A stretch of 24,163 nucleotides of DNA. Origin: SAR202 cluster bacterium (lineage in GTDB: Bacteria; Chloroflexota; Dehalococcoidia; UBA3495). The stretch lies in NCBI GenBank assembly GCA_009392775.1, contig VFFT01000088.1, positions 1 to 24,163 of the forward strand, read 5' to 3'. The translations under genes and the position numbers were made by a program. The notes below the pieces were generated by a model. The model worked only from the letters and a program-made list of their open reading frames with translations. It had not been told where the DNA came from and did not search any database. Shown piece by piece: positions 14,550 to 21,727 of the stretch (the first letter of the stretch is position 1; the number at the start of each line of letters is the position of its first letter).

Positions 14550-15869
14550 TTACAATCTAGTCTCTTCTAATCTCCTCGGGGCTTTTGGACGGCGCATCAA
14601 CACATAGAATATTCCCGATAGCAAAGCACTGGCAAAAGAAACCCAGATAATCATAAAATAACTATCGTGTCTATCAAACCACCATCCTGCTGCCCAAGGT
14701 AATCCTACCAGAGCCCAGCTGTGGCTCAGATTTATAATCCCTCGCAAGGTAGCAAAATAACTCCTACCAAAATAATCTCCTATAGCACCCCAATTAATTG
14801 GTGTTATGCCTTCGGCAAGTCCTCCCAAAAAGGCCGCTAAAAGAAACATCCATAAAGATGCGCCATAGATCAAAACAAGCATAGAAACGGCGTACAGCAC
14901 CATACCACCGCCCAATGACACTTGTTTAGGAACTTTATCTCCAATAAACCCGAAGAATAATTTTGACGGCACATTCATACCCAACCAAAATGCAAATATG
15001 AGACTAGCCGTAGCTACATCCAAACCTTTCCAATGTAGAATCGCCACGATGTGGACCTGTATTGGCGCTTTTGCAATTTGTCTAAACATAGTGCCAACCA
15101 ACAGAAACCAATAAGTCGGTGTCAACAACGCCTCTCTCAAGCTAAAATCAGGGTTGTCGTAATAGCTGAGGGTACGACTGGCACTGCTACTCAGACCTTG
15201 TTGTTGCGCATTCCTGATTTTGTTTAGCTCTTCTGGATCCGCGCCATCCGGAAGCAAACCAACACTTTCCGGTGAACTCTTAACAAAAGCCGAAAGAGGT
15301 AATATCACAAAGAAGTAGGAAGTAGCAGCTAACGCAGCAGCCCAGCGCCAACTAAAATATGCGATCAGTAATCCAATCAGTGGTATCAGCAGCATTGACC
15401 CGAGGTTCCCCGATGCTTCCTGTATAGCCAGGGCTCTAACACGGTATTTGCTGAACCACATGTTTACCGTAGCGGCAATCGCATGCTGAAAGCCCATTGT
15501 TGCCCCCACTGCTATAAACACTAAATAAGCAACGGCAAACATCCAAACATTCGGAGCCAGTGCAAATATTACGAAACCTATACCAGCCAGAACAGTTCCT
15601 ATAACCATCATTTTCTTTGAGCCAAATCTATCAACTAAATAACCAACTATTGGGCCTTCTACTGCGCCCTCAGATCTGGCCAAGGAAAATATCAGAGAAG
15701 AAGTGGCTCTACTTAAGCCAAGACTTGTTTCCACAGGGAGAAGAAAAAGTGCACTCCCCTTGGAGAAAAAAGCATTGTTTAAAGAGCCCATAAAGCTGAT
15801 TAGAGCAAGGAGTTTCCATCCGTAGAAAATATTGGATGAAGTTTTTGACGACCTATTCACGAAACCCAT
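14550..15869 (-). CDS. MFS transporter, monocarboxylate/oxalate-formate antiporter-like
   Basis: Twelve-helix major facilitator, about 439 residues from the chosen start. The N-terminal F-Y-G-W-K-L-L-A-L and the first-half loop V-D-R-F-G-S-K-K between helices 2 and 3 are typical of the monocarboxylate (MCT) and oxalate/formate antiporter-like branch; the second-half loop is G-D-K-V-P-K. It probably carries an organic acid across the cytoplasmic membrane. The frame opens further upstream from TTG at 15968, but those 33 residues look non-native and the ATG at 15869 has AAGGTGG close by, so 15869 is preferred. The alpha/beta hydrolase is downstream on the same strand after 67 bases. No direct evidence ties transport to that enzyme. 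Confidence 0.87.
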   Translation of the reverse strand: MGFVNRSSKTSSNIFYGWKLLALISFMGSLNNAFFSKGSALFLLPVETSLGLSRATSSLIFSLARSEGAVEGPIVGYLVDRFGSKKMMVIGTVLAGIGFVIFALAPNVWMFAVAYLVFIAVGATMGFQHAIAATVNMWFSKYRVRALAIQEASGNLGSMLLIPLIGLLIAYFSWRWAAALAATSYFFVILPLSAFVKSSPESVGLLPDGADPEELNKIRNAQQQGLSSSASRTLSYYDNPDFSLREALLTPTYWFLLVGTMFRQIAKAPIQVHIVAILHWKGLDVATASLIFAFWLGMNVPSKLFFGFIGDKVPKQVSLGGGMVLYAVSMLVLIYGASLWMFLLAAFLGGLAEGITPINWGAIGDYFGRSYFATLRGIINLSHSWALVGLPWAAGWWFDRHDSYFMIIWVSFASALLSGIFYVLMRRPKAPRRLEETRL

Positions 15870-15912
15870 GCCCACCTTTTTTGCTCGTACTGTCCTAATG
15901 TCCGCGTAGGAT

Positions 15913-15951
15913 GATAGCAAAGCCACCCTCTTCAAAATCCAGAGGGCTATC
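15913..15951 (-). other. Bulged hairpin in the MFS leader
   Basis: GATAG (15913-15917) pairs with CTATC (15947-15951), and within it CCCTCT (15926-15931) pairs with AGAGGG (15941-15946), with an 8-base bulge on one side. It sits upstream of the chosen ATG, in the presumed leader. It may affect expression, but no riboswitch family is recognised. Confidence 0.25.
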
Positions 15952-16012
15952 CCAAGACGCAATACCAAACTACTAATTAAATAAGAGTAGCCCCTTTAAC
16001 CAGTTTGTTGTA

Positions 16013-16366
16013 CTAATCGGTTAAAGGTATGGCTATTGATACTCGTTCTATTGGTCCTACTGCTTTAGTAGTGTGTCCTCTACCGGTTAGATCATCTGCC
16101 AGCAAGACATCTCCTGCATTGAAAATGTGAACTGTCCCATCACCTAGTCCTATCTCAGCTTGACCTTGAAGGGTAATGACATACTGTCTTCTGGGCGCCA
16201 CATGGAAATCTTGAAAATCACCGCTCGCTACGCGTCGGAACTGGATCCCAGAAGCTCCTTCCATGGCAGTACGTTCTGCATTGGCTATTTTTTCATACGG
16301 GAGTTCCAATTCTTCAAGATGCGACTCCCCATCCTCTCCTGTATAAACCCTTATAACTTGCATCAT
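16013..16366 (-). CDS. Small cupin-domain protein
   Basis: Single-domain cupin of 117 residues. The beta-barrel is seen from H-V-A-P-R-R-Q-Y-V-I-T-L-Q-G-Q-A-E onward, followed by N-A-G-D-V-L-L-A-D-D and a final G-H-T-T. Only one histidine (in D-F-H-V-A-P) sits near the usual first metal-binding motif, so metal binding is uncertain. Family members are isomerases, dioxygenases or binding proteins. Two consecutive ATGs begin at 16366; GAGGGA lies 4 bases upstream, whereas the longer frame from 16408 has no such site. The MFS gene is 143 bases downstream on the same strand. Confidence 0.82.
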   Translation of the reverse strand: MMQVIRVYTGEDGESHLEELELPYEKIANAERTAMEGASGIQFRRVASGDFQDFHVAPRRQYVITLQGQAEIGLGDGTVHIFNAGDVLLADDLTGRGHTTKAVGPIERVSIAIPLTD

Positions 16367-16423
16367 TTGTTCCCTCTCAAAACTGTAATAGTGTAAAGAT
16401 AGTACCATATAAAATGTTTGTGA

Positions 16424-17110
16424 CTACGTTTCATTCTCGACTTTATGCACAGATGAAGATCCAGTACTGCATATATCTAATAAGCAGCAATCAATACATT
16501 TAGGGTTTGTTTTCGTACAATGAGTTTTCGCATGTTGCACTAGTAACGCGTGATACTCGTTAAATAATGCAATATCTTCAGGGATGCTTTCGTGTACTAG
16601 TTTTTGCCAGGAATCGTAGTCCATTCGTGGGGAGTGTGGCATTATACCGATCCTGGAGAAGATTCTTCTGGTATAAGCATCTATGATAAAGGACGGATAT
16701 CGTGCGGCATAAACCATAATGTCATCCGCCGTCTCAGGGCCAATGCCGGGGAGTGCCAATAATTCTCTCCTCACAAACTCAGCAGGGTTCCTCAAGAATA
16801 CGTCGATACTACCTGAATGATTATTTACCAGATATTCAGCAAAAGCCTTCAACGTTTTGGCTTTCGCATTGTGATATCCGCTCGACTTGATCAACAGGGA
16901 TAATTCGTCAAGTGATATATCATTCAGTGAATCAACATCGATGCATTTGGCATCCTCCATATTACGGATAGCCAATTCAACATTCCTCCACGATACAGCC
17001 TGGGTCAAAATGGCCCCTACTACAACATCAATCTGACTGTTTCCTGGCCACCATGATTGGTCTCCATATCTTTGATGCAAAAGTCCATATATATCTATCA
17101 ATAGAGACAT
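16424..17110 (-). CDS. Endonuclease III-like DNA glycosylase (HhH-GPD) with iron-sulfur cluster
   Basis: Base-excision-repair glycosylase of the helix-hairpin-helix GPD superfamily, 228 residues. The hairpin motif L-P-G-I-G-P-E-T-A-D-D lies at 120-130, the catalytic Asp is Asp144 (F-I-I-D-A-Y-T-R-R), and the C-terminal cluster ligands are C198-x6-C205-x2-C208-x5-C214, the classical [4Fe-4S] pattern. Classical endonuclease III has a lysine in the hairpin for lyase chemistry; here that place is Glu126, so a monofunctional glycosylase (no beta-elimination) is likely. It may remove alkylated or mismatched bases instead of oxidised pyrimidines. It follows sfsA on the same strand after 42 bases and is likely co-transcribed with it. 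Confidence 0.9.
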   Translation of the reverse strand: MSLLIDIYGLLHQRYGDQSWWPGNSQIDVVVGAILTQAVSWRNVELAIRNMEDAKCIDVDSLNDISLDELSLLIKSSGYHNAKAKTLKAFAEYLVNNHSGSIDVFLRNPAEFVRRELLALPGIGPETADDIMVYAARYPSFIIDAYTRRIFSRIGIMPHSPRMDYDSWQKLVHESIPEDIALFNEYHALLVQHAKTHCTKTNPKCIDCCLLDICSTGSSSVHKVENET

Positions 17111-17152
17111 ACACTCAACACCACGGCCAAAATCTTATTGTCTGAGTCGCAA

Positions 17153-17851
17153 TCAAATCTCCACTAAGGGTATTCTCTTCGATATGTTTATATCAGTTAA
17201 CGATACTCGGCAGGAATAAGCATAAACGTCTACACCACATTGCATAGCATTGCTTAATGCATGGTAAAAATCAGGGTCTGATTCTTCTTGTATTCTGCAC
17301 ATATCAGCATCTTCGCGCTGGACAATGAACACTACAGCAGATCTATAGCCTTCCTGCTTTGCACGAATCAGTCCATTCACATGTTTAGTTCCGCGACTAG
17401 TAGGTGCATCTGGAAACAACGCGATTCTGTCTTCCACAAGCGTTACTGATTTAGTCTCGATAAAGCAGTGAGACTCTGCGTTTTTCAAAAACAGGTCGAA
17501 TCTACTGTCTGAGTAAGAAACTTCGCGCTTGATATCAGGATACCCACAGAATTCGTGGATATGTTTGCCACGTATTGCCTCCTCAATCAAAAAGTTAGGC
17601 AATCTAGAATCTGCCGAACACAGATTCGTTTCCATTTGGACCAGCGCCAAGTCGAATGCAGTCTTACGATGATTGGAATCAACTGGGGAAAGCCACATTG
17701 TGTGCTCTGGAATCAACAACTCGCCTAATCTTCCGGAATTAGCAACATGAACCATCACTTCATTACCGCCTACATCCATTAGTGCTGCAAACCTATTGAG
17801 TCTGCGAATAAAAGTACCCGGCACAAGGTTCCTAGGTAAGTCCATAGTCAT
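17153..17851 (-). CDS. sfsA: SfsA family protein (sugar fermentation stimulation protein)
   Basis: SfsA homologue, about 232 residues, full family length. Motifs are H-V-A-N-S-G-R-L-G-E-L-L near the N terminus, R-F-D-L-F-L, E-T-K-S-V-T-L-V, and F-P-D-A-P-T-S-R-G-x-K-H, which together form the restriction-endonuclease-like active site region (E and K in E-T-K). The family was named for an effect on maltose metabolism in E. coli and is thought to bind DNA; the true role is unclear. The frame opens at TTG 17869; family alignment suggests a start at ATG 17851 or 17845, and the first is given. It is divergent from pyrF with 98 bases between them. Confidence 0.92.
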   Translation of the reverse strand: MTMDLPRNLVPGTFIRRLNRFAALMDVGGNEVMVHVANSGRLGELLIPEHTMWLSPVDSNHRKTAFDLALVQMETNLCSADSRLPNFLIEEAIRGKHIHEFCGYPDIKREVSYSDSRFDLFLKNAESHCFIETKSVTLVEDRIALFPDAPTSRGTKHVNGLIRAKQEGYRSAVVFIVQREDADMCRIQEESDPDFYHALSNAMQCGVDVYAYSCRVSLTDINISKRIPLVEI

Positions 17852-17871
17852 TGCGTCCCATAGTGTCAAAA

Positions 17872-17901
17872 TTGTTAGCGATTAGTCGTTGCATATATAA
17901 T
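17872..17901 (+). promoter_or_regulatory. Candidate pyrF promoter
   Basis: TTGTTA (17872-17877), an 18-base spacer and a perfect TATAAT (17896-17901). It lies about 50 bases upstream of pyrF. The box sits inside an AT-rich inverted repeat (GCATAT 17891-17896 and ATATGC 17900-17905 around ATA), which may serve as an operator. Confidence 0.5.
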
Positions 17902-17905
17902 ATGC
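17891..17905. repeat. Palindrome overlapping the pyrF -10 box
   Basis: GCATAT-ATA-ATATGC is a perfect 6-bp inverted repeat with a 3-base centre, followed directly by ATATGCATAT (17900-17909), itself self-complementary. The layout would suit a repressor overlapping the -10 element between sfsA and pyrF. AT-richness makes chance occurrence possible. Confidence 0.35.
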
Positions 17906-17949
17906 ATATCCTTTTGAGACCATAATCTTTTCGGATAAGGTTAACACTT

Positions 17950-18786
17950 TTGAAAACATTCTCAGAAAAGCTTGCCAATTCAACTAACTCAGCAAAAAGC
18001 CTAGTATGCATTGGACTGGACCCTGATTTGACGAAGATGCCTATAAAAGACGTCTTCAGATTCAACCAGTCTATAATAGACGCCACATCCGACCTAGTAT
18101 GTGCCTATAAGCCCAATTTCGCATTTTATGAATGCCTCGGCCTTGACGGATTAGTGGCTCTAGAAAGAACTGTAAACCATATCAGGTCCCAATCGTCCGA
18201 TGTCATCATCATAGGAGATTGTAAGCGCGGAGACATCGGACCATCTAGTGCAGCATATGCCGACGCGATGTTCCAAACCTGGGGGTTTGACGCAGTAACA
18301 ATAAACGCCTGGGGTGGTAAAGACACGGTTGAGGCCTTCGTTTCAGATGAAAGATATGGCGCATTCATTTGGTGTAGAGGATCCAATCCAGGGTCAAGCG
18401 ACTTACAAGACCTGGTAGTGCAAACTGACGGAGCAAACATACCGTTATACGAACATTTAGCCACTAAATCCACCGAGTGGGGCCAAGGCAATTTGGGTCT
18501 TGTAGTAGGAGCCACCGTACCCGAACAACTAAATATAGTCAGGAACTTATGCCCCGCCTCTCCAATTTTAATTCCAGGGATCGGAGCCCAAGGAGGCGAG
18601 CTCAAGGCATCCGTATTATACGGGGTGGACACACATGGCCGATCTGCGATTATCAGTTCCTCCCGAGGAATATTATATGCCTCTTCTGGAAAAGATTACC
18701 CAAGAGTAGCTCGCGAAAAGACTCTCGAACTCAAATCCGAAATCAACTCCATTCTAGATGAAGCAGGTAAGGGATGGCACCGCTGA
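17950..18786 (+). CDS. pyrF: Orotidine 5'-phosphate decarboxylase
   Basis: OMP decarboxylase, the last step of UMP synthesis, cytoplasmic TIM barrel of 278 residues. Length and layout are those of the longer type-2 family found for example in actinobacteria. The catalytic Asp/Lys/Asp array is D90-C-K92-R-G-D95-I-G; K54-P-N upstream and L-I-P-G-I-G-A-Q near residue 200 line the active site; the phosphate is held near I-S-S-S-R. The start is TTG at 17950, since the next in-frame ATG is at codon 30, inside the fold; AAGG lies about 10 bases upstream. The DUF951 gene begins 13 bases before its stop codon, indicating translational coupling. Confidence 0.95.
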   Translation: MKTFSEKLANSTNSAKSLVCIGLDPDLTKMPIKDVFRFNQSIIDATSDLVCAYKPNFAFYECLGLDGLVALERTVNHIRSQSSDVIIIGDCKRGDIGPSSAAYADAMFQTWGFDAVTINAWGGKDTVEAFVSDERYGAFIWCRGSNPGSSDLQDLVVQTDGANIPLYEHLATKSTEWGQGNLGLVVGATVPEQLNIVRNLCPASPILIPGIGAQGGELKASVLYGVDTHGRSAIISSSRGILYASSGKDYPRVAREKTLELKSEINSILDEAGKGWHR

Positions 18787-18980
18787 TAGAAATTGGATCC
18801 ACAGTACGTCTCAAAAAACCCCATCCATGTGGGAACTATGACTGGACAGTAACAAGATTAGGCACTGACATAGGATTGCTGTGTGTTAATTGCAAAAGAA
18901 GAATTATGGTGTCTCGTAGCCAATTAAGCCGTCGCCTAAAAGAAGTCGTGTCAAATAGCGAAACTTATCTCACATGCTAA
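18774..18980 (+). CDS. DUF951-family small protein
   Basis: 68-residue protein of the DUF951 family, recognised by V-R-L-K-K-P-H-P-C-G-N-Y-D-W at 11-24 and D-I-G-L-L-C-V-N-C at 32-40. Cys19, Cys37 and Cys40 plus His17 could bind zinc. The function is unknown. Its ATG overlaps the end of pyrF by 13 bases, with AAGGG immediately upstream, so the two are read from one mRNA. The DUF951 product is not predicted to be in the pyrimidine pathway; the link is positional. The stop lies 28 bases from the convergent MFS gene. Confidence 0.86.
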   Translation: MAPLIEIGSTVRLKKPHPCGNYDWTVTRLGTDIGLLCVNCKRRIMVSRSQLSRRLKEVVSNSETYLTC

Positions 18981-19008
18981 GCCGAAGAGTAATCTAATAA
19001 AGCACTTC

Positions 19009-20259
19009 CTAAGCTTTCTCCTTATTCAAAGTCTCTTTTACGAAGACCATGACACCTATCGCCGCGCAAATTAATAAAGCTGCATCCACAACCAGTGAGG
19101 CTACAAATCCAGCGAGATCAGCAACCCCCCCAAGCAACAAAGCTCCTATAGCAGAACCAACACCACCAAATGTTCTATATAACCCCATAGTTACTCCTTC
19201 GAGACCGGGTGGAGCTATATCAGCGAAAAACGCCAAGCTGGGAGGCCCAGCCAACCCTTCCCCTAACCCTAGTAAAACGCCAGACAATATTAATTTGTGG
19301 ACATTATCTGTGAATATAAAGAGCATAAGGCCTATAGTTATCAATGTAACAGCAGGTATTATCGTTGATTTTCTACCAAACTTATCAGACAGAAAGCCTG
19401 CCAGCATGGTAGTGAAGAACTGGGGTATATGAGTAACGCTGATGAATGACCCTAGCTGAGACGCGGTGAACCCTTTGCTTTCTCCATATAGCGGTAATAC
19501 GCTAAACCGGCCTCCCTGTCGGTTAGCAACAATCATTAAAGTAAACATACCTACAAATATGAATGCAGGGCTTAAGAGGAGTCTCAGTAATCCTTGCCGT
19601 TCCCTTGTATCACCGCCTGCCTCACTTGATTCCTTTCGCGTTTCATTACCGTGGGGTTCCGAAGTTACTGAAATGCTTGATCTGCTTTCTGGCACAAGAA
19701 ATTGCAGCACCAGAAACGACAGTGCAACAAATACGGCAGATATATGTAAAGGAATCCTATATCCCCATCTATCTCCAAGATATCCCCCCAATAGAGGGCC
19801 TAGGCTTTGTCCGGCTAATATACTCATCTCGAGAAGACTCAAGAATCTAGCTCTATTATCTACACTGGCAACATCCCTCAAATAAACGGAGGACCCTGTG
19901 AGATAAACACTCCATCCCAGCCCTGATATGAATCTCCAGCAAATCAGCCACGTATACGAAAATGAGAAAGCCACCATTACTGCGCCGATTACACTGATGA
20001 TAGAACCTACTTGAAGTACTACCCTGCGGCCATATCTCTGAGTTAAGTATCCCGCCGGTAGACTAGTGAAAATTCTGCTAATACCAAATAACCCAACAGC
20101 TATTCCCACTTGCGTACGATTGACAAGAAATTCTGATTCAGTAAATAGGGGTAAAATAGGCGCTAGAGCGCCCATACCAACGCTGGTCAAAAAGATAGTG
20201 GTGCATAAATAAAATACACCAGGACGCGCCTTGAGACCCTTAAAAGCAGCTGCTAACAT
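19009..20259 (-). CDS. MFS transporter, DHA1-type
   Basis: Twelve-helix major facilitator of 416 residues. The first-half signature between helices 2 and 3 is G-Y-L-T-Q-R-Y-G-R-R, and the second-half repeat is G-F-L-S-D-K-F-G-R-K; a polar loop rich in S, E and G (about 196-220) separates the halves. It belongs to the drug:proton antiporter-1-like or sugar-efflux-like group and probably exports or imports a small organic molecule. The ATG at 20259 has no clear Shine-Dalgarno sequence. The LysR regulator lies just upstream on the same strand (73 bases from its stop), so it may control this transporter. Confidence 0.9.
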   Translation of the reverse strand: MLAAAFKGLKARPGVFYLCTTIFLTSVGMGALAPILPLFTESEFLVNRTQVGIAVGLFGISRIFTSLPAGYLTQRYGRRVVLQVGSIISVIGAVMVAFSFSYTWLICWRFISGLGWSVYLTGSSVYLRDVASVDNRARFLSLLEMSILAGQSLGPLLGGYLGDRWGYRIPLHISAVFVALSFLVLQFLVPESRSSISVTSEPHGNETRKESSEAGGDTRERQGLLRLLLSPAFIFVGMFTLMIVANRQGGRFSVLPLYGESKGFTASQLGSFISVTHIPQFFTTMLAGFLSDKFGRKSTIIPAVTLITIGLMLFIFTDNVHKLILSGVLLGLGEGLAGPPSLAFFADIAPPGLEGVTMGLYRTFGGVGSAIGALLLGGVADLAGFVASLVVDAALLICAAIGVMVFVKETLNKEKA

Positions 20260-20331
20260 ACGGTTTTACGTTATCGAGAATATCTCACCGGACGCTACGT
20301 ATCCAGTCTATATCAAGCCGAACAAACGTAT

Positions 20332-21258
20332 CTAACGCCCTCTAGGACTTAAATTCCATTCTGACACTTCTGGATGGAATCCTTCCAACTCCTCGACGAG
20401 TGCATCGATAAAATTACGAACTGCTCGTCCAATAAATTTACCCTTTAATGTGCAAATTCCTATCTCTGCGGCAGGAAAGATATGATCCATTCTGACCACT
20501 CCTAACTTATCATGGTCATCAGGATGAAGCGTGAAGTCACTTCCGATCGCAATACCCATACCTATCTCTACGTATTGTTTAATCAACTCAGTGTTGTCCA
20601 TCTCCAGCACCACTTCATAGTTCACTGATTGTTCTTTCAACGCCGATTCCACTCTCTTCCGAGTAAGACTCTCTGGACCAGCTAGAATAAGAGGCCAAGG
20701 AGCAGCGTCTTCGAGCAGTATAGAAGGTCTACTTAACAACTCGTGCCCTGGTGGTGTCATCATAACTATGTTGTATTCGAACAATTTTCGGAACTCTAGC
20801 GTGGTATCTTCCATGCTAGGAGACGTACAAATGGCCAGATCAACTTCCCCTGATTTCACTAGCTGGATCAGCGAAGAATAACTCCGGGCAACGAGTTTTA
20901 GTCTCACGTCTGGATAATCTTTCCAAAAAGTCCGTATTGGATTTGGCAAGTGATGCATAATCAGATCCGGATAAGCCCCGACTACAAACGACCCGCGCCG
21001 TTCCGAGTAATCCATGTGGGTTTTCAATGAATCAACACTGCTGACAATTGGTGTAATCAATTCCAAGAAGGTACGACCATCCGAGGTAAGTTGGATAGGC
21101 CTTTTGATGCGATCAAACAGGATTATACCGAATTCGTCTTCCAATTTTTTTAGGTGGGTAGTTACTGTCGGTTGACCCAATTCTAGGCGATTAGCCGCCT
21201 TAGAGACACTCCTAAGCCTAGCAACGTGATAAAAACTAGTTAGTTCACGCAACTCCAT
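20332..21258 (-). CDS. LysR-family transcriptional regulator
   Basis: LysR-type regulator, 308 residues. The N-terminal winged helix-turn-helix covers about 1-60 (F-Y-H-V-A-R-L-R-S-V-S-K-A-A, then Q-P-T-V-T-T-H-L-K-K-L-E). The C-terminal effector domain has the periplasmic-binding-protein fold, with V-G-A-Y-P-D-L near 92 and Q-Y-V-E-I-G-M-G-I-A-I near 230, close to the CysB/Cbl group layout. AGAGGA lies 9 bases before the ATG. It is divergent from the ferredoxin gene across 138 bases and upstream of the MFS gene. Targets cannot be assigned; both neighbours are candidates. Confidence 0.94.
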   Translation of the reverse strand: MELRELTSFYHVARLRSVSKAANRLELGQPTVTTHLKKLEDEFGIILFDRIKRPIQLTSDGRTFLELITPIVSSVDSLKTHMDYSERRGSFVVGAYPDLIMHHLPNPIRTFWKDYPDVRLKLVARSYSSLIQLVKSGEVDLAICTSPSMEDTTLEFRKLFEYNIVMMTPPGHELLSRPSILLEDAAPWPLILAGPESLTRKRVESALKEQSVNYEVVLEMDNTELIKQYVEIGMGIAIGSDFTLHPDDHDKLGVVRMDHIFPAAEIGICTLKGKFIGRAVRNFIDALVEELEGFHPEVSEWNLSPRGR

Positions 21259-21335
21259 CTAATCACATCCTCTAAGCATCGGATACATGCTTTACCCCTT
21301 AGTATTCTGCAATACAATATATCATATAATATTAC

Positions 21336-21364
21336 TTGACAAAATAAAGCAGGAAATTGAGAAT
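21336..21364 (+). promoter_or_regulatory. Candidate promoter of the ferredoxin gene
   Basis: A perfect -35 TTGACA (21336-21341) with a 17-base spacer to GAGAAT (21359-21364), a weak -10. TATAGT (21364-21369) is a better box but its 22-base spacer is too long. The weak -10 suggests activation, possibly by the divergent LysR protein. Confidence 0.4.
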
Positions 21365-21396
21365 ATAGTTAGTAATGACAATCAGGGGAGGTACAT

Positions 21397-21636
21397 ATGG
21401 CCTTCGTGATAACTGAGCCATGCGTCGGCGTCAAAGACGCCTCATGCTTGGACGTATGTCCAGTAGACTGTATACACACAAACGACGAAGCCGACCAATA
21501 TTTTATTAGCCCTGATGACTGCATAGACTGCGCATACTGTGTAGAAGCTTGCCCAGTACAAGCTATTTTCGACGAGTTTACAGTCCCTCCACAATGGCGC
21601 CATTATTTAAACAAAAACCGCGACTTTTATAAGTAA
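21397..21636 (+). CDS. fdxA: Seven-iron ferredoxin (FdxA-type)
   Basis: Small soluble electron carrier, 79 residues. C9-V-G-V-K-D-A-S-C17-L-D-V-C21-P-V-D-C25 matches the [3Fe-4S] half of FdxA-type ferredoxins, and C42-I-D-C45-A-Y-C48-V-E-A-C52-P the [4Fe-4S] half. It may supply electrons to oxidoreductases in the cell. GGGGAGG with 5-base spacing gives strong translation. It is divergent from LysR and 91 bases from the MFS gene downstream. Confidence 0.94.
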   Translation: MAFVITEPCVGVKDASCLDVCPVDCIHTNDEADQYFISPDDCIDCAYCVEACPVQAIFDEFTVPPQWRHYLNKNRDFYK

Positions 21637-21727
21637 ATCACCTTATCACGACCCACAGACCCCAAGTTAGAGACGAGTAAACATAGCAAAACCTAACCAT
21701 GTTACTACTTAATGGAACAGGTGCACG

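Noticed and set aside
15870..15968. TTG start at 15968 giving a 33-residue extension to the MFS protein.
   Set aside because: The extra residues have no match to the transporter N terminus and a better-placed ATG with a ribosome binding site is at 15869.
18986..19015. Possible bidirectional terminator between DUF951 and the MFS gene.
   Set aside because: Only a 5-bp stem (AAAGC/GCTTT) can be formed, partly inside the transporter's stop region, so it is not supported.
19466..19885. Plus-strand 139-codon frame opposite the DHA1 transporter.
   Set aside because: Antisense shadow of membrane-helix codons without start signal.
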